Part shown: one piece after another, positions 10,283 through 22,574 of the stretch | Layout of the letters: every line of letters starts with the position of its first letter | How positions within the stretch are numbered: position 1 is the stretch's first letter | Origin: Meconema thalassinum | Lineage: Eukaryota; Arthropoda; Insecta; Orthoptera; Tettigoniidae | Assembly: GCA_946902985.2 (NCBI GenBank) | Contig: OX336388.2 | Span: 1,213,316,609 to 1,213,380,608, forward strand | Direction of reading: 5' to 3' | DNA: 64,000 bases | Program-made: the position numbers and the translations under genes | The notes under the pieces: generated by a model | Database searches by the model: none | What the model was told of the DNA's origin: nothing | The model's input: only the letters and a program-made list of their open reading frames with translations

Positions 10283-10515
10283 TGGACCCCAAATGACGAG
10301 AAGGTTACCGTCCCCATAAGATAATAAAATGTTTAAAATATGCATAGAAAGACGAAAAATAAAGTTAAAAAGCTCCAATTGTAAAATACTTTCTCGCAAT
10401 AAATGAAGTCGGATCCTTCTACGAAAACCTGCATAGTCTGCCTATCCCGAAGTTTGCCCGGTGAAATCTACCTCCGCCTTCCGGCGTGCCGAGAGGAATT
10501 TTTTAAGTCGCAAAC
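10283..10515. repeat. Repeat R10, copy 2
   Basis: It begins ggaccccaaatgacgagaag right after the H2 Helentron and matches 7734-7980 through gccgagaggaa. Confidence 0.7.
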
Positions 10516-10895
10516 AGTACAACAACGTAAACACCCACAACCGACCTTGTTTCAAAGTTTCCTTGTGAGCTTCGGGATCTTGCGTGAAGAAATTACATTT
10601 TCTACTAAAGTCTGCTCTATCTTGCTTTGTGCTGAAGTTGGGGAACTACTCAGACATGTACTGCGGAATATTTTAACTAGCATTTCATCTACAGCTAACG
10701 AGCACGCTGAACTAACACAGCTCCAAGCGAATCTGGAGCACATTAAAATAATAATCATTTGGTAAGACCTCCCTGTTTCATATCGACTCGTCGTATTGTG
10801 AAATAGTATGTTTGAAACATAGGCCGCGATTTTCATATAATATTAGGAGTAGGAGGAAATAATACGAATACATTACTTTTCGTATCATTCTTTTG
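10516..10895. other. Unassigned DNA
   Basis: A 120-codon frame at 10403-10765 overlaps R10 and this stretch but has no recognisable domain and no splice or promoter context. I see nothing else here. Confidence 0.4.
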
Positions 10896-11128
10896 GGGCT
10901 GGCTGCGTGGCTCATAGGTAACATTCTTGCTTGCTGTTCACAAGGTGCAGGGTCGAATCCTGGTGCAGTCACCTGGTATTTGACGGTGCACAAATACGAG
11001 GGAGCTGTGTCAGTAGATTTACTGGCACGTTAAAGATCCCCTTCGGGGCTAAATTCCAGCACACCGGTGTCTCTAAAAGCCGCAGTAGTTAAAAGGGACG
11101 TAACATAAATATTATTATTATTATTATT
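10896..11128 (+). mobile_element. tRNA-derived SINE, family S1, with (ATT)n tail
   Basis: The head GGCTGCGTGGCTCATAGGTA and B box GGGTCGAATCC are followed by gacggtgcacaaatacgagg and gttaaagatccccttcgggg, then an (ATT)n tail. It is co-linear with 5863-6102. Confidence 0.8.
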
Positions 11129-11440
11129 TTCGTTTCGGTCGTCTAGGGATTACGAGCCAATTTCCATTATTTGTCCTTTGCTGTTCCTTCTTCTTCCTCC
11201 AGTATTCCTTAATCTCACTATGTTTCTTCTTCCTTTCCTCGGACCATTTCGAGCTGGTTTTCTTTCCCTTCCTGCCTTGGAATCCCTCCATTTTTAGCAC
11301 TTTTCCCTAATATATCTCTGAGGTGTATCTTCTTCACTGATATTGTTTCTTTCCAAATCATGTTTGACTTCTTGTACCCAGGTTGTTGTTGACTTCTTGT
11401 TCCACAAGTATTATTATCATTATTATTAATATCATCATTA

Positions 11441-11640
11441 TTTTGGGACGTTGCTGCATCATGGTTATGTAGCCCCGTGTACGTGGATGTGTGTAGAATT
11501 TGTCTGATAACCTGTGTCACTCTGATGACGTTATTACTGTATTTGTAATCGAGGTAGGATATGGGTAGGAAGTGGCTGTGGCCTTAAGTTAGTTCATGGA
11601 GTAGAAGCCGCAAACCACGGAATACTACTTCCAGGTTCGT
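11441..11640 (-). mobile_element. SINE S2, partial
   Basis: The stretch catcatggttatgtagcccc, tgtgtagaatttgtctgata and ggtaggatatgggtaggaag is the S2 3' and middle part in complement. The tRNA head is missing. Confidence 0.65.
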
Positions 11641-14600
11641 ATTTATGTATATAGTGGTTGTTGTTTAAGAGACGAAACATCGAAGGGAACCCGATGTCAC
11701 ATTTGCCATGTGACCTCTTTGGCTCATGAAGAATTCATCATCCATGGAGCAGGCCAAGAGAGCGCTCGTTTGACTAATATGAGTTGCCATGCCGAGAGTA
11801 TATTATGTTGTAAATATTTTGTGAACCCCATGATTATTAACCACTGTTGTAAATATTTTGGTTGCTCAGAAGAGAAATATGATTTATGATAAATAGGAGG
11901 CATGAATATAAAGAATCCCTAGTGAATGACGCAGATATTTTTACAGTCACACACTTGACTAGTCACTAGAGAGTCCATCCGGCATCTTAATGAGGCGACT
12001 CTTATCGCAAGCATGATTGCAGCGTGACGTACTATTTTTGACAGGCATGGTCCTGCTTTGACGTCGAAACGTGCTCGATAAATCGAGGAGTATCTGTGTG
12101 ATTCTATTTAATATGGTGAAGAAACATACGTGAGTATGTGCAGTATGACTGCCGAGTGTGTTGATGATAATCAGTAATCACCAATTCGGAATATTTGTAA
12201 TCCTTCACTAACAATTTAACATAGGCACAAAGTACGCTGCTAAGCCATGTTTTTTTTTCTTACATGTGCAGCCAGATTATCATCATCGGTGTTAAACAAG
12301 TAATGAACGATTCACGAGTGATCTTAATCAATCAGTTCTGAGTGTGTACTTTGGCCCAAGCCATAAGTTAGCTTCTGTGAGCGGAAAACCACATGGCCAT
12401 TCTATCTTGCTAACCGCTACCAGTGTAAATTCTGTGAAATTGCAACTAGAGCGATAAATTCAGTGTAACCATCATGGCTTTATTGGAACATAACTATTAT
12501 GAAGAAACGCCAATTATTCAACTAGTCATGAGCTTTGAAATGGAGTACACCCATGCCATGGCGGGGTTTAGCGACGGTCGGACCGCACTCCAGATGGTCT
12601 AGCGATGGTGGGATCGCACGTCAAATGGTTTAGTAATGGCTGAGATTGTACTACAAAGCAAGCACGTGGATTACAGGTATTCCATCCATACGCCTAATTT
12701 GCAACCTAAACCATGCATAACTATGAAGAACACACGTGAGTCAGGCTGACGGCCAAAACCTATTTTTATGTACGGTCCTGCTGTGGGGACTAGATTAGTT
12801 ATTATGACCTTACGCCGCACATTCTTAGGTAGGATTTACACTTAACATGCACTCCTAGGTGGTGGAAAACCACAAATATAACGCATCATTTGCACTTGTT
12901 GAGGATAATAGCATTTGCCACCCATTATTGTACATAACATTTTTATATAACTTCGACAGAGCATCGAACCAACACTCTTTTACGTGTAGGATTTGTATCA
13001 TAATCTTTTCTGAAAGAACAGCGTTTTATTTTAACACGTGGAACTCAACGACCAGCTGTTGGTCGTGAAAAGGAGCCAATGTTACACTTTATTTGGTATA
13101 TTTTGACCTTGCAAACGCGACGACAGCGCACTCTTTTCTTCAGTAAATTATATAGAAGGCAGTGGGCTCAGTGAATAACAAACATTCTTGTTACCTGAAA
13201 TCAGTTTATGTAGTGTGGAGAAGTGTAAAAAATACTTTTTTTGACATGCAGACGACTGCCAAACAAGCTATGAATTGTAACATTATAAGATGAGCTAAGC
13301 AGGCTATTCTTGATTCGAGAGAACGGGTCATTTTATAGGACTGTAAGCAAAAGACCCAAGTTTATAAATGCTAGATTTCCAGACGCTCAGGTCTGATATA
13401 TGAGTAAATGGGACACCTTTCTGTAACTTCAGAGTATACAGCTGTTATGACAGCATTATTTAAACCTTATCCTCAAGCTTGGATTGTATAGATTTAAAAG
13501 GAACCATGTAATGTAAAAAACGCTCTACAGCTGTAGGATATGATTACCCTTAGATGCTAGTACAAGTTTTCGTACTTTATAGGCTGGTGACTCGTACGGT
13601 TTTTGTCACGTTACTACAGCAGATGATCAATGGATCAGTGGTATTGATCAGCACACTGAGGTGCTATTTATGGTATTGGAATTGATTTTTCTTCCAATGA
13701 AGTGTTTATATTGGATGCTTGGGACACCAATTGTTTACACTATACGAATTTAACATGGTCATTAAAAAAATACAATGAAACTGATAGGAGTAAACTAATC
13801 TGATAAATAAGAAGGTAATAATCAAATATCAGGGTTTTTCAACTAAAACTGAATATAAACCAAAAGCTAGGAACTCTAATGAAATCTAAATAAAACCATA
13901 AACTTAAATGAACCTTGATGACCATAACTTAGACTTGTTTCTTCGTCTCATTTTAAATACAAATATAGATTTTCCCTATTGAGCGACGACAGTCAGATAG
14001 TTACGTGTTTAAACGCGGTAGCTAAGCTGATGATGCGATGTTAGACATGCATTAATTCATGCTATCGCCAACATAACGTTTCTCTCCCAACACAAACATG
14101 ACCCAAGTTCGCAAAGAGCGAATTTGCGATGAAGGAAGGTAACTGTAGTGGCGCCCATTGCGCATCTAATTTAAGAGTTAACATGTTATTCATTTGTGTT
14201 GTAAATAGGATAGATTTTCATACTTTCTGTTAGGTTCAGAATGTGCATAGCTTCAGCTTGGAAATAAATTTTGGATGAAACGCTTCTCGTTTACATCGTT
14301 GCCATTATGATTACCGAACGATAGGCATTAGATTAAATGATTATAACGTTAAATGTTGGAGATGACACCATCATAGCGTAGCTTTAAACTTATTATGCTT
14401 TAAATGTAACTAATATCTTGCATTGTAAACAAGTAAATAACTCACCTTACTGTAGAATCATTCTTGTACTATTACTATTATTGAATCTCCGAAGTAATGG
14501 GATAGGGAAGATCTACGTGTCATTCTCTTAGATTGCATTCTTTGTTTTTCCACTTTTGCGTAGGACTTCGAGAGGCTTAATTTGTTAGGATTGTCGCACG

Positions 14601-15149
14601 GAGACGAATTAATTATTATGAACATTGTTAGCACGGACTAGCCGTTTTCACCTCTCGGAAGTGGTTAGGGGTCTGCCACTTTTTTTAATAAACTGAGTGC
14701 GATTTAAATGTAAGCCTTGCCTCTTAATTGTATTTGTTGAGTTTGTATTCCTCTGGACTGGTAGTTTTTCCTCTCATTACACCCGACACCCCCCCCCCCC
14801 CCCCCCCCGAGTACAGTTTCTTGAGTGCTTTCCCAGTCCAAGAATGCATTCCTTCCCGGCCTATATGTCTTCCTGGGAGATGGGGTTTCGGAAGTGTCAT
14901 TTAAGGTCGATGGCTCCCCGGAATCCTCGTCAATCGGGCACAGTATTGTAAATGTGTATGTCTATCTGCTCCAGCATCCCGTAAGATCCATTGAATATAA
15001 TATTCATTAATCGATATTTACACTAAGAATGGCTTTGATGGAATTTAGCATCGATTTTAATTCAAAATTCAAATTTGAACATTATTACTAACAATATAAT
15101 AATTATTAGTATTATTAGTATTATTATTATTATTCGTATTTCGCTATGC
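11641..15149. other. 3.5 kb of unassigned, apparently low-copy DNA
   Basis: I find no coding frame, termini or match to other parts of the window. The only local features are a run of about 20 cytosines at 14789-14808 and an ATT-rich patch at 15100-15135. It could hold introns or regulatory DNA; nothing in the sequence decides. Confidence 0.4.
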
Positions 15150-16150
15150 CCGTCTAAGGAGTGCGATTGACCCTACCTAGCTGATCTTGCTTTCTTGTTC
15201 TCTCAAAGTCTTTTCATATTCCCGCTATTGCTCTTTCTGCGCTCCTCCGTCCAGATTCATTTGGAGGCAATATTTGGGTACTCTGAAAATTTATGATAGT
15301 CGACTAGTTCCCTGAATTTAGATCTGTCCAGTACCGTATCACCTGAGAATCTTTTTCAACTTCGAGCAGCCAGTTGTTCTTGGCTTTCATTGAGAGAGTA
15401 AATGTAGAATTCTTTCAGTCAGCGGAAGATCACTCATACTGAGAATATGCCTATGAAATTTCAAACGTATTTTTCTAAAAATGTCCGAGATTTTCTCCGA
15501 ATGCTAAAAGAAGCTCCTGTGATTTCCTTTCCATCAAAATTCCCTCAGTACGAACTGGGTCAAAACTTTTCCTCAAAATTTTTCTTTCTTGTTTTTGTAA
15601 TATCTTTAATAGTGATCAGTGTTCCAGAGACGTCTCGGGTTTGATTACCGTGTTTTAATGGAGTAATTTTGCATTATGGTGGATGAATTTCTTATAATAG
15701 CTGTCCCATATGTTTCTAAAGGCTCTTTGCAATTTAGACATTCTCTCTTTGTTTGCAACTCGACTCAGGCCTGAGGGTTCGATAATTTCTCCTACGTATT
15801 TGAATTTAGACACTTGAGTTACTTTACCGAACAGAGTTACCAAAGGTTGTTTATCCATGTACCGACGAGATCCTTCCATGGACTGGGTTTCTTCGGTATG
15901 AGATTTAGTGGCCGGTTTTGACAGCAATTTCATGGAGTTCTTCAATGGGTAGAAACGCTTCCTGCTTATTTTTCGACAAAATTTCCAGGTCATCTGCATA
16001 GGCAAACATCGTAAATGGATTATGTTCTCGCGTAAATTACCAATGGTATCTCTTTAACATTCTTTTCCCAAATCCTAATCACTTTTTCTAGAACAAGATT
16101 AAATTTGTAATAAGGGGGTTAGTCCATCCCCTTGTCATAATTCAGTTATA
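15150..16150 (-). pseudogene. Decayed LINE reverse transcriptase fragment
   Basis: In complement, 16140-16100 reads QGDGLTPLLQ, matching the RT QGDGLSPxLF motif. Just downstream (about 16030-15990) comes FTMFAYADDLEILSKNK, containing the catalytic YADD. Next is KFKYVGEIIEPSG (compare FEYLGEIITPN in the LINE at 22575-24195), then a basic tail. Several in-frame stops and shifts break it. It is a dead non-LTR retrotransposon of the same clade as 22575-24195. Confidence 0.6.
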
Positions 16151-18717
16151 ACATGAAACGGTCCAAACATCTCGCCTCAGAATTGAACCTTTGAAGTTGT
16201 ACGTGTTATTATTATTGTTATTATTTATTTTTATTATTATTATTCACCGAAATATATATTATTTAAATGTGGAAAGAAAATCACTGTAATGTTCAACTGT
16301 ATGTGAACGCGAGTCAAGTTGTTCCGGGAGTCATTATTAACCACATTGCACATCAAAGCTCTCCACCCCTCGAGCCACGTGTCGCACCCCCATAACCCCG
16401 GGGATACATACAGCGTCCTGCAATGGAGCAACTTAAAACTACATCACTGAATTGTGTGGAATATGTTTTATTGAAACTGTTAGTCTCGCACAGGATGCAA
16501 GCTTTTATACTAGCCAAGTTGATTGCATATTTCTCAGGTGCCATTCACTATAAAGGAGAGTCCTGTTCGCCTTTCTTACCCATGGTAAAATAGCTACATG
16601 AATACCTTATTTCCCCGGGATCTATTGGATATTGTTAAAATTTGGTTTTTATTCCTTTTTAAAACACTGTTCCACAATCTCTTTAAAATAGTCATCAAAG
16701 ATAAGCTGTAACTTTAAAGAGCACCAATTACTTCAAATTAATGACATGTTGTCGGAATAATGTCCCTTTTAACCACTGTAGCCTAAGAGACGCCGAGATT
16801 AATAAAATTTCCCGTAAATTGAGATCATTACGTGCCACGAAGTCTATGGACATGACGCACCCAAACACACCAAAATTTCATCGATTGAGACAGGAGAGTA
16901 TCTGCTATATTGATCTTTGAAGGCTAACGTTTAAACCAATACGCCATTTAGCCTGACGTGGTTTTCAAAGAGGTTAGATTTTTTGGTAAATTGTCTACCG
17001 CAGAAAAATACTTATCAGAGGATGTATCCTTCGACTTTGAAGTGCTACCCTGTGGGCTACATATGGTAAAATTGCATTGGAGGCTCTCAGCTCGTCCACC
17101 AAGAACGTGGGAATCATGGAACAGCAAATCTTTATTTAAAACTAAATATATTGGGGTCTAATTTTATTCAATTGCTTTCAAATACGCAAGGTGATGGCTG
17201 TTTGAAACTTCAAAAACGTATTCATATTTCTCGTATCTTAATCAAGATATCGAAGTGAAACTTTGAATACTGAACCACTACTATACCCTTCATCTACTAT
17301 ACGTAAATACCCTATATGGCTTACGTTAAGTAAATTACAGTACACTGATGGAACGCATGTCAATTCTTCTGGGTTTTAATTCTTTAAATCGTTACAGAAT
17401 GATCCAATCTACAGTACGTAACATTTGGTATAGTGGACTGCGAATGTAGTCTAAACTTAACTGTATCAATTCAATATTTTATTTTCTATAAATTATGGAT
17501 ATTCTTCGTGGACAAAAAAAAACATTTATCTGTATTGATAAAATTTGGCACGAATGTACGCCTGTAGTGGTATTTCATCTCCAAATTCACTTGGGCCGGG
17601 GCCTTGAAGACGCAGTTGTAAATCCACTAGCTTCCCACTAAGGCTTCAATTTCCGATTGTGATGTGATATTATCGATTCTCGATGTTCATTTGTCTCTTT
17701 GCAACAATCTCCTTCTCGACAATGCAGAAGAGAGATATGACTTCCTATGTAATTATTGCACAGTACTATGATGTTGAGCAGCATTGCAACAAACTCGTAT
17801 TTGTCACCGAAGTGCGATTTATTCACTAAACGTTGAGAACCTGTAGATACGCGGGTAGCGTAAATAATATAACCTAACAACGATTAACGATGTGGGATTT
17901 TCAGGGTGAAATATCACGTCCTGCAACTCAAATTACGTGTAAGAAGGTCTCTTGGCTTATGATCATGACATTAAATACCACGTTAAACTACAAGCTTTCT
18001 TCCTACATTTTACTTGGACATCTCTGAGGAGATGGAAATTGCAAACGTTTTTGGGGAGTAGGAACGTCCTATACCTAGAGTGTTAAATTTGCAATATTGA
18101 TGACCCATTATCTCAGAACCTTTGACTGATAGAGATCTGAAATTTTTGGGAGGTATAGTATCACTCCTTTTTTGATGGCTGAACCATAATCAGAATATAC
18201 ATACAAATAATTAGTTAATTATGATTTTTGTAAAATTTTGTTCATTTTTAATTCCACATTTTCTTCTATAAATAAAAACCGTTAGAGGCAGAAATGGTTT
18301 GGTAGTTCAGTAACTGCAGTATACCAAGATGTAACACTATATAAAATATAGTAAACATATCTGTAATACTTTCGGAGATAATGGGTCAAATGTAATAAGA
18401 AAATTAATTTTTGGGAAATCAAGTTCAAAGTTTGACATGGTGTCAACTCACATATGGAGGCATGCCAGCTCCAAGGAAAAGTCAATCCTTTCTTTATGGA
18501 CCTCATTCCGTAAGAAAATCTAGTATTACTATCAAACAAATCATTCTTGCATTTTCGAAAAGTCCAAAATGACTTGCAATATTTGCAATCTCCACTGTAT
18601 TACCCATTTGTTAGCAACTCAAATCCTTGCAGAGATACTAATTTGCCCACGACAAACATCACTTGACACGACAACTTGTAAATCATGTCCTAAAACACTC
18701 AAATATAATTGTTGTTA
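16151..18717. other. Unassigned DNA with a faint Helentron-like remnant
   Basis: Around 17245-17300 the phrase atcgaagtgaaactttgaat resembles the H2 phrase gatcgaagtgaaagtttgaa, suggesting an old remnant. Otherwise I see no coding frame, termini or repeats I can name. The 18040-18600 part is AT-rich. Confidence 0.35.
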
Positions 18718-19010
18718 ATTTAATTAAGGAGCTTGGGACATCTTGGTCTTCAGCCCCATGTATTTGGGTGTGTGTTGAATTTGTCTGATAACCTGTATTT
18801 ATGGGATGACTGTAGTTATGTGTGCAGCTGTTTTAGCGACAGGGTACTCCGGGACTTGAAATAAGGTAATATCTTGGCATTTGCCTGGAGGGAGTGTGGC
18901 AAAACTCGGGGAAATGCCTCACTCAAGATAACTACTGTCAGCACCGGTATTCGAACCTATGATCTCCGGATGTGCTGCAGGTGCTCACGCGGTCGTGGTG
19001 CACAATTTAA
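18718..19010 (-). mobile_element. SINE S2 variant, near full length
   Basis: The stretch gagcttgggacatcttggtc, gtgtgttgaatttgtctgat, cttggcatttgcctggaggg and gtattcgaacctatgatctc shows the same layout as 47335-47580. The B-box complement (ttcgaacc) and tRNA-like head lie at the right end, so the SINE is on the minus strand. Confidence 0.7.
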
Positions 19011-19952
19011 CGAGCACCTCTACTCCACGGGACTCAACTATAATAAAACCTAACCTTAACAATTTACGTGTTGTTCTTTGTGGAAAAAATAAGTCTCTAC
19101 TCTTCGAAGCACTTGTGGGCTTGTCCGTATCGTCTACCTGTAATTTAAAAAATCGTACTTTTACGTTACTTTCGGTATTATCATTGGATTCAGATCCAGG
19201 CACAAGATCATTTCCATGGAAACGTCTTCCAGATTGAACATTTCCGAAGATACAGATATTTAAGGAAATCACTGCATAACAACTGAATGTATTTACATCT
19301 GCACTAATAACTTTGAAATAATAAAAAGCACACTTCCCATTGGAATTTTTCGACAAATAATGCATCAAATTATTCAGGAGAGATCAAATATTACTAAGAG
19401 ATAATAATCGGACAATGTAACTTTTTGGCCGATTTCACCATTCGTACTCCCCTTAAATACGTGTGGGGTACGCACTGTCCCATAAGATGACCAATCACTG
19501 TGCTATTCCTATTCCCCTTAGCAGTCAATCTATAAAGACATGACCTACAGTGAATGGTGGTTAAATTGCATACTGCACATTTTATGGCTTCCTGCACAAA
19601 TTAAACTCTTGTAGGCATTTAGGCATTAAAATGTCATGATATCATAAAATGTCATGATATCATAGTATTGAAGTACTGTAAAATTCCCAGCCAATGAAGT
19701 CGAATTTTGAAGGTTGGAAAAAATCCATTGTACACAGAACCGTATGTAGCCAGCTCTTAAATAGCCTCTCATATGGCATTTAGAGATAAGAAGATAATAA
19801 TAATCAAATCACTGCCACAAGTCACCCAAAAGGGTTTCTGTTTCATTGCTGCAGTTGATCGTTGTATTTGAAAAGTAGATCACATAAATGGCTTAATTTC
19901 AATAGATCTACACCAGATAAATATACGATGAGTAATTATTATTATTATTATA
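19011..19952. other. Unassigned DNA
   Basis: A 127-codon minus-strand frame (18985-19368) overlaps the SINE head and has no recognisable domain. A short tandem of aaaatgtcatgatatcat twice lies at 19627-19663. Nothing else is evident. Confidence 0.4.
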
Positions 19953-20400
19953 GCTTGTCACGGTGGGTGAGTGGATAGCATGTCGGTCTACTAACCCCAA
20001 GATTGCAGTTTCGCTCCTGGCCGTGGTAAGTGATTTTTTTGAAAGGCGTCAAAAATACGACACGCATGTCATACGATGTTGGCATGACAAAGAACCCATT
20101 TGAATTCAGTAGGCCGTGTTCATAATGGCAAAATTAATCTCGGGAGTTTCCGCCAACACCAAGTTCCTCATTCCTCTACTAGAAAGCGCTATTGTGTTCA
20201 AGGAGCTTTAACCTCCTTGACTTTTATATTGATTCAAGGAACAACGAAATTCGACATGCAAGCTACCCTCTGTGTGTCAAATTACAAAGCTTGCACCCGG
20301 CACGCGAGGCCATACGATATTATTATTATTATTATTATCATTATTATTATTATTATTATCATTATTATCATTATTATAATTATTATTACTATGATTATGA
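19953..20400 (+). mobile_element. tRNA-derived SINE, family S5, with (ATT)n tail
   Basis: The head cacggtgggtgagtggatag is followed by a long body containing gcatgacaaagaacccattt, cgggagtttccgccaacacc and cgaaattcgacatgcaagct. A long ATT-rich tail spans 20311-20400. The second copy, minus strand at 57147-57533, has an 11-bp target duplication. Frames of repeated Ile/Tyr here are microsatellite artefacts. Confidence 0.75.
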
Positions 20401-20988
20401 TCCAAGTCACTGGTAACCATATTTCTACCGCTGCTGCAATCTAGCTATCGGGTGTTACTCACAAAATCCTCGCCTACCGAAACATTTCGAATTTCATATC
20501 GAATATCGAACGGTGAATCAGTTACGGTGGTGTATCTTTCTCTCAATGTTGTGATGCGGACTTTCCCTGTCGTCTTGAATATCAAACCACTTCCGATATC
20601 AAACACATTTTGATGACTTTTTTCAGTTATAACATCAAATCAGTTCTCGAAATGAAGTACATGGCGCGTCAAACCGACTGCAATTATAATGTGGTTGGCA
20701 CGTTAAAACGGGCGCACAGAACACTGACAGTGGGGAGGAACATATTCAACTTTTAATAGAATTTGCATCATGATCCAATGATATTCTAAAATAAATAAAA
20801 ATGAAAATATATACGTACAAACCGGAGGGGAGAACCTGGCAGCATTTTGCTGTGAATATTGTTCCCTAACGTATCGTAAATTATATGGAGACTGACAAAG
20901 CCTGGATGGACGGACTGTGTCGCGACGACTGACAATCTCCTCGTGTTTCGCGCTCTATGACGGGAAATGAGTGTGCGTGCGTGTCACC
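20401..20988. other. Unassigned DNA, more GC-rich toward its right end
   Basis: No repeat match. The last 120 bases are CG-containing (gtcgcgacgactgac, gtgtttcgcgctctatgac) and could be a 5' untranslated or promoter region for the candidate exon that follows. This is inference from composition only. Confidence 0.35.
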
Positions 20989-21121
20989 ATGGAGTTATGG
21001 CAGGACAAGTGCCACGCTGCTCAGTGTTGTGATTCTGTCCCTTCGTCGATCTGTAGGAGTTCTAAGATGGAAATAGGATCGTCTGTACGAGATAAGAAGG
21101 AAAATAAACGTCGTTACAAGC
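20989..21121 (+). CDS. Candidate first coding exon of an unidentified host gene
   Basis: The start sits in a full Kozak context (CACCATGG), with an in-frame TGA 21 bases upstream that fixes this ATG as first. Forty-four codons follow without a stop (MELWQDKCHAAQCCDSVP, later VRDKKENKRRYK). The frame then meets GTAAGT (21122-21127), a consensus splice donor, and without splicing it would stop two codons later (TGA). The surroundings are unusually CG-rich and unmatched elsewhere in the window. I do not recognise the protein. The base before the donor is C rather than the usual G, and no partner exon can be shown. Confidence 0.35.
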
Positions 21122-21342
21122 GTAAGTGATATTCAGATGCAGATGATTATATCGACATGGAAATCCAACATCATTTTAGCGTTAGAAGAGTAATTACGAG
21201 AAGTGTAAACGAACAATGGAATATAACAAGACTTGAAGCCATTTTCAGTGTTTCCTAAATAACAGTTAGTTGACAACATTTCAGGCGGCCTACAAGTATA
21301 TATGCCCAAATACGAGGATTATCCAGCCATTAAGTTTCCTTA

Positions 21343-21470
21343 TTAGGTAGATCCCATTTCAATGGATACCATGTTGTGACTTCCGTAAAATTCCAACACA
21401 TTTTCTTGTTTAACATCCCTCGAAACCTACGTGAGTTCAAAAGTTTATATATATTCAGCTAAGATGACCA
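21343..21470 (+). repeat. Repeat R5, diverged fragment
   Basis: The stretch ttaggtagatcccatttcaa, ccatgttgtgacttccgtaa and gagttcaaaagtttatatat follows the first 130 bases of R5 in order. Confidence 0.55.
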
Positions 21471-22574
21471 CCTCAAATATCTACGAAACCGTTTAAGATA
21501 TCGGCATTCTGTTTTCAAATTCATAAATCGTACTACGGGGCTCATACAACACGCTCCATTTCGCTCCCAGCATATACATATTTACAGAGCAACTTCCGTT
21601 TTTTAAATGGGACTATACTGATTTCACCCACTGAAACAACTAAGAACCAAGTGAAAAGTTCAGTGATGTGCTTATTTTGCAAATCCGACGAGTACCTTTA
21701 GAGATATTGAAGGTTTCCATATGTGCCAGCATTCGACAGAAAGCGATGCGCCAACCGCTGGAATGTGAAGTGCATGATTCTCTTGCGTGACCCACTCCTT
21801 GTTGATTCGAATGATTAAACGGATGAAGAGATTCATTCATAATTCGCAGAAGACAAAGTCAATGAGAAGAACTGGAGAATTATCATGTGAAGAAATTTCC
21901 TTCACCAAAAAATTAGCAATATAATCAGTCAAGTAAAAGGAAACAAAAGTGAAATAAAATTAGGGGACAAAGTCCTAATGGGGAGTGACAATACAAAACG
22001 CATAGTCTGGCCATTGGGAGGGTTGTTCAGATTTTCCATGGTAAGGATGATGTTACTCACCTTGTGTGACTGCAGACTGCAACACCTACCTTACTTAGAC
22101 CTATCCAAAGGGTAATATCCTTTAGAAGTCTCTGCTGGATGGGTGGAGGAGTTAAAGGCCTTGATAGGGAGATTGAGACATTGGAGATTCAAGTCTGGTG
22201 GAGTTGATAAGCCGCTGACACACAAAGAAAGCACGCAGGCCTCATTGACGGCAGCTCAATTAGCAAGGCGTCACTGTCTTCTTCGGAAAGGTGTGTACTC
22301 TAAGCACCATTTCTTTCGGCCTCCTCAAAGTACAGTTCTGCTCTGTCACTGGCTGACATTTTAATACCGTTCCAAATCAAAAGCAAAGATCTATTTTTAA
22401 TTCAGCGGTAACGACGTGTTGTGTTCATTTAATAAAAGCCATATAGAAGCCGTTGTTAAAGTACTATTCTTGGCTTTATAAACCTGCCACTGCCTGTTAC
22501 CAGAAATACATTAACGATCCTCAAATGTTCTTACTATCAAATTATTATTATTATCATTATTATCATCAAACAAA
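21471..22574. other. Unassigned DNA
   Basis: No family match or termini. A 73-codon frame at 22143-22364 is not recognisable. An ATT-rich tract lies at 22541-22570, next to the LINE start. Confidence 0.4.

Noticed and set aside
10403..10765. 120-codon frame with MKSDPSTKTCIVCLS start
   Set aside because: Its first third lies in repeat R10, whose other copy does not keep the frame, and no domain is recognisable.
12535..12640. Repeated phrase tagcgatggt/ggtcggaccgcact in otherwise plain DNA
   Set aside because: Only two or three weak copies of about 25 bp, too degenerate to call a minisatellite.
18040..18600. Possible inverted ends (gagatggaaattgcaaacg and complement ggagattgcaaatattgc)
   Set aside because: The match is short and imperfect and no duplication or second copy was found.
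20192..20444. Open frames rich in Ile or Tyr/His
   Set aside because: They are translations of the (ATT)n tail of SINE S5.
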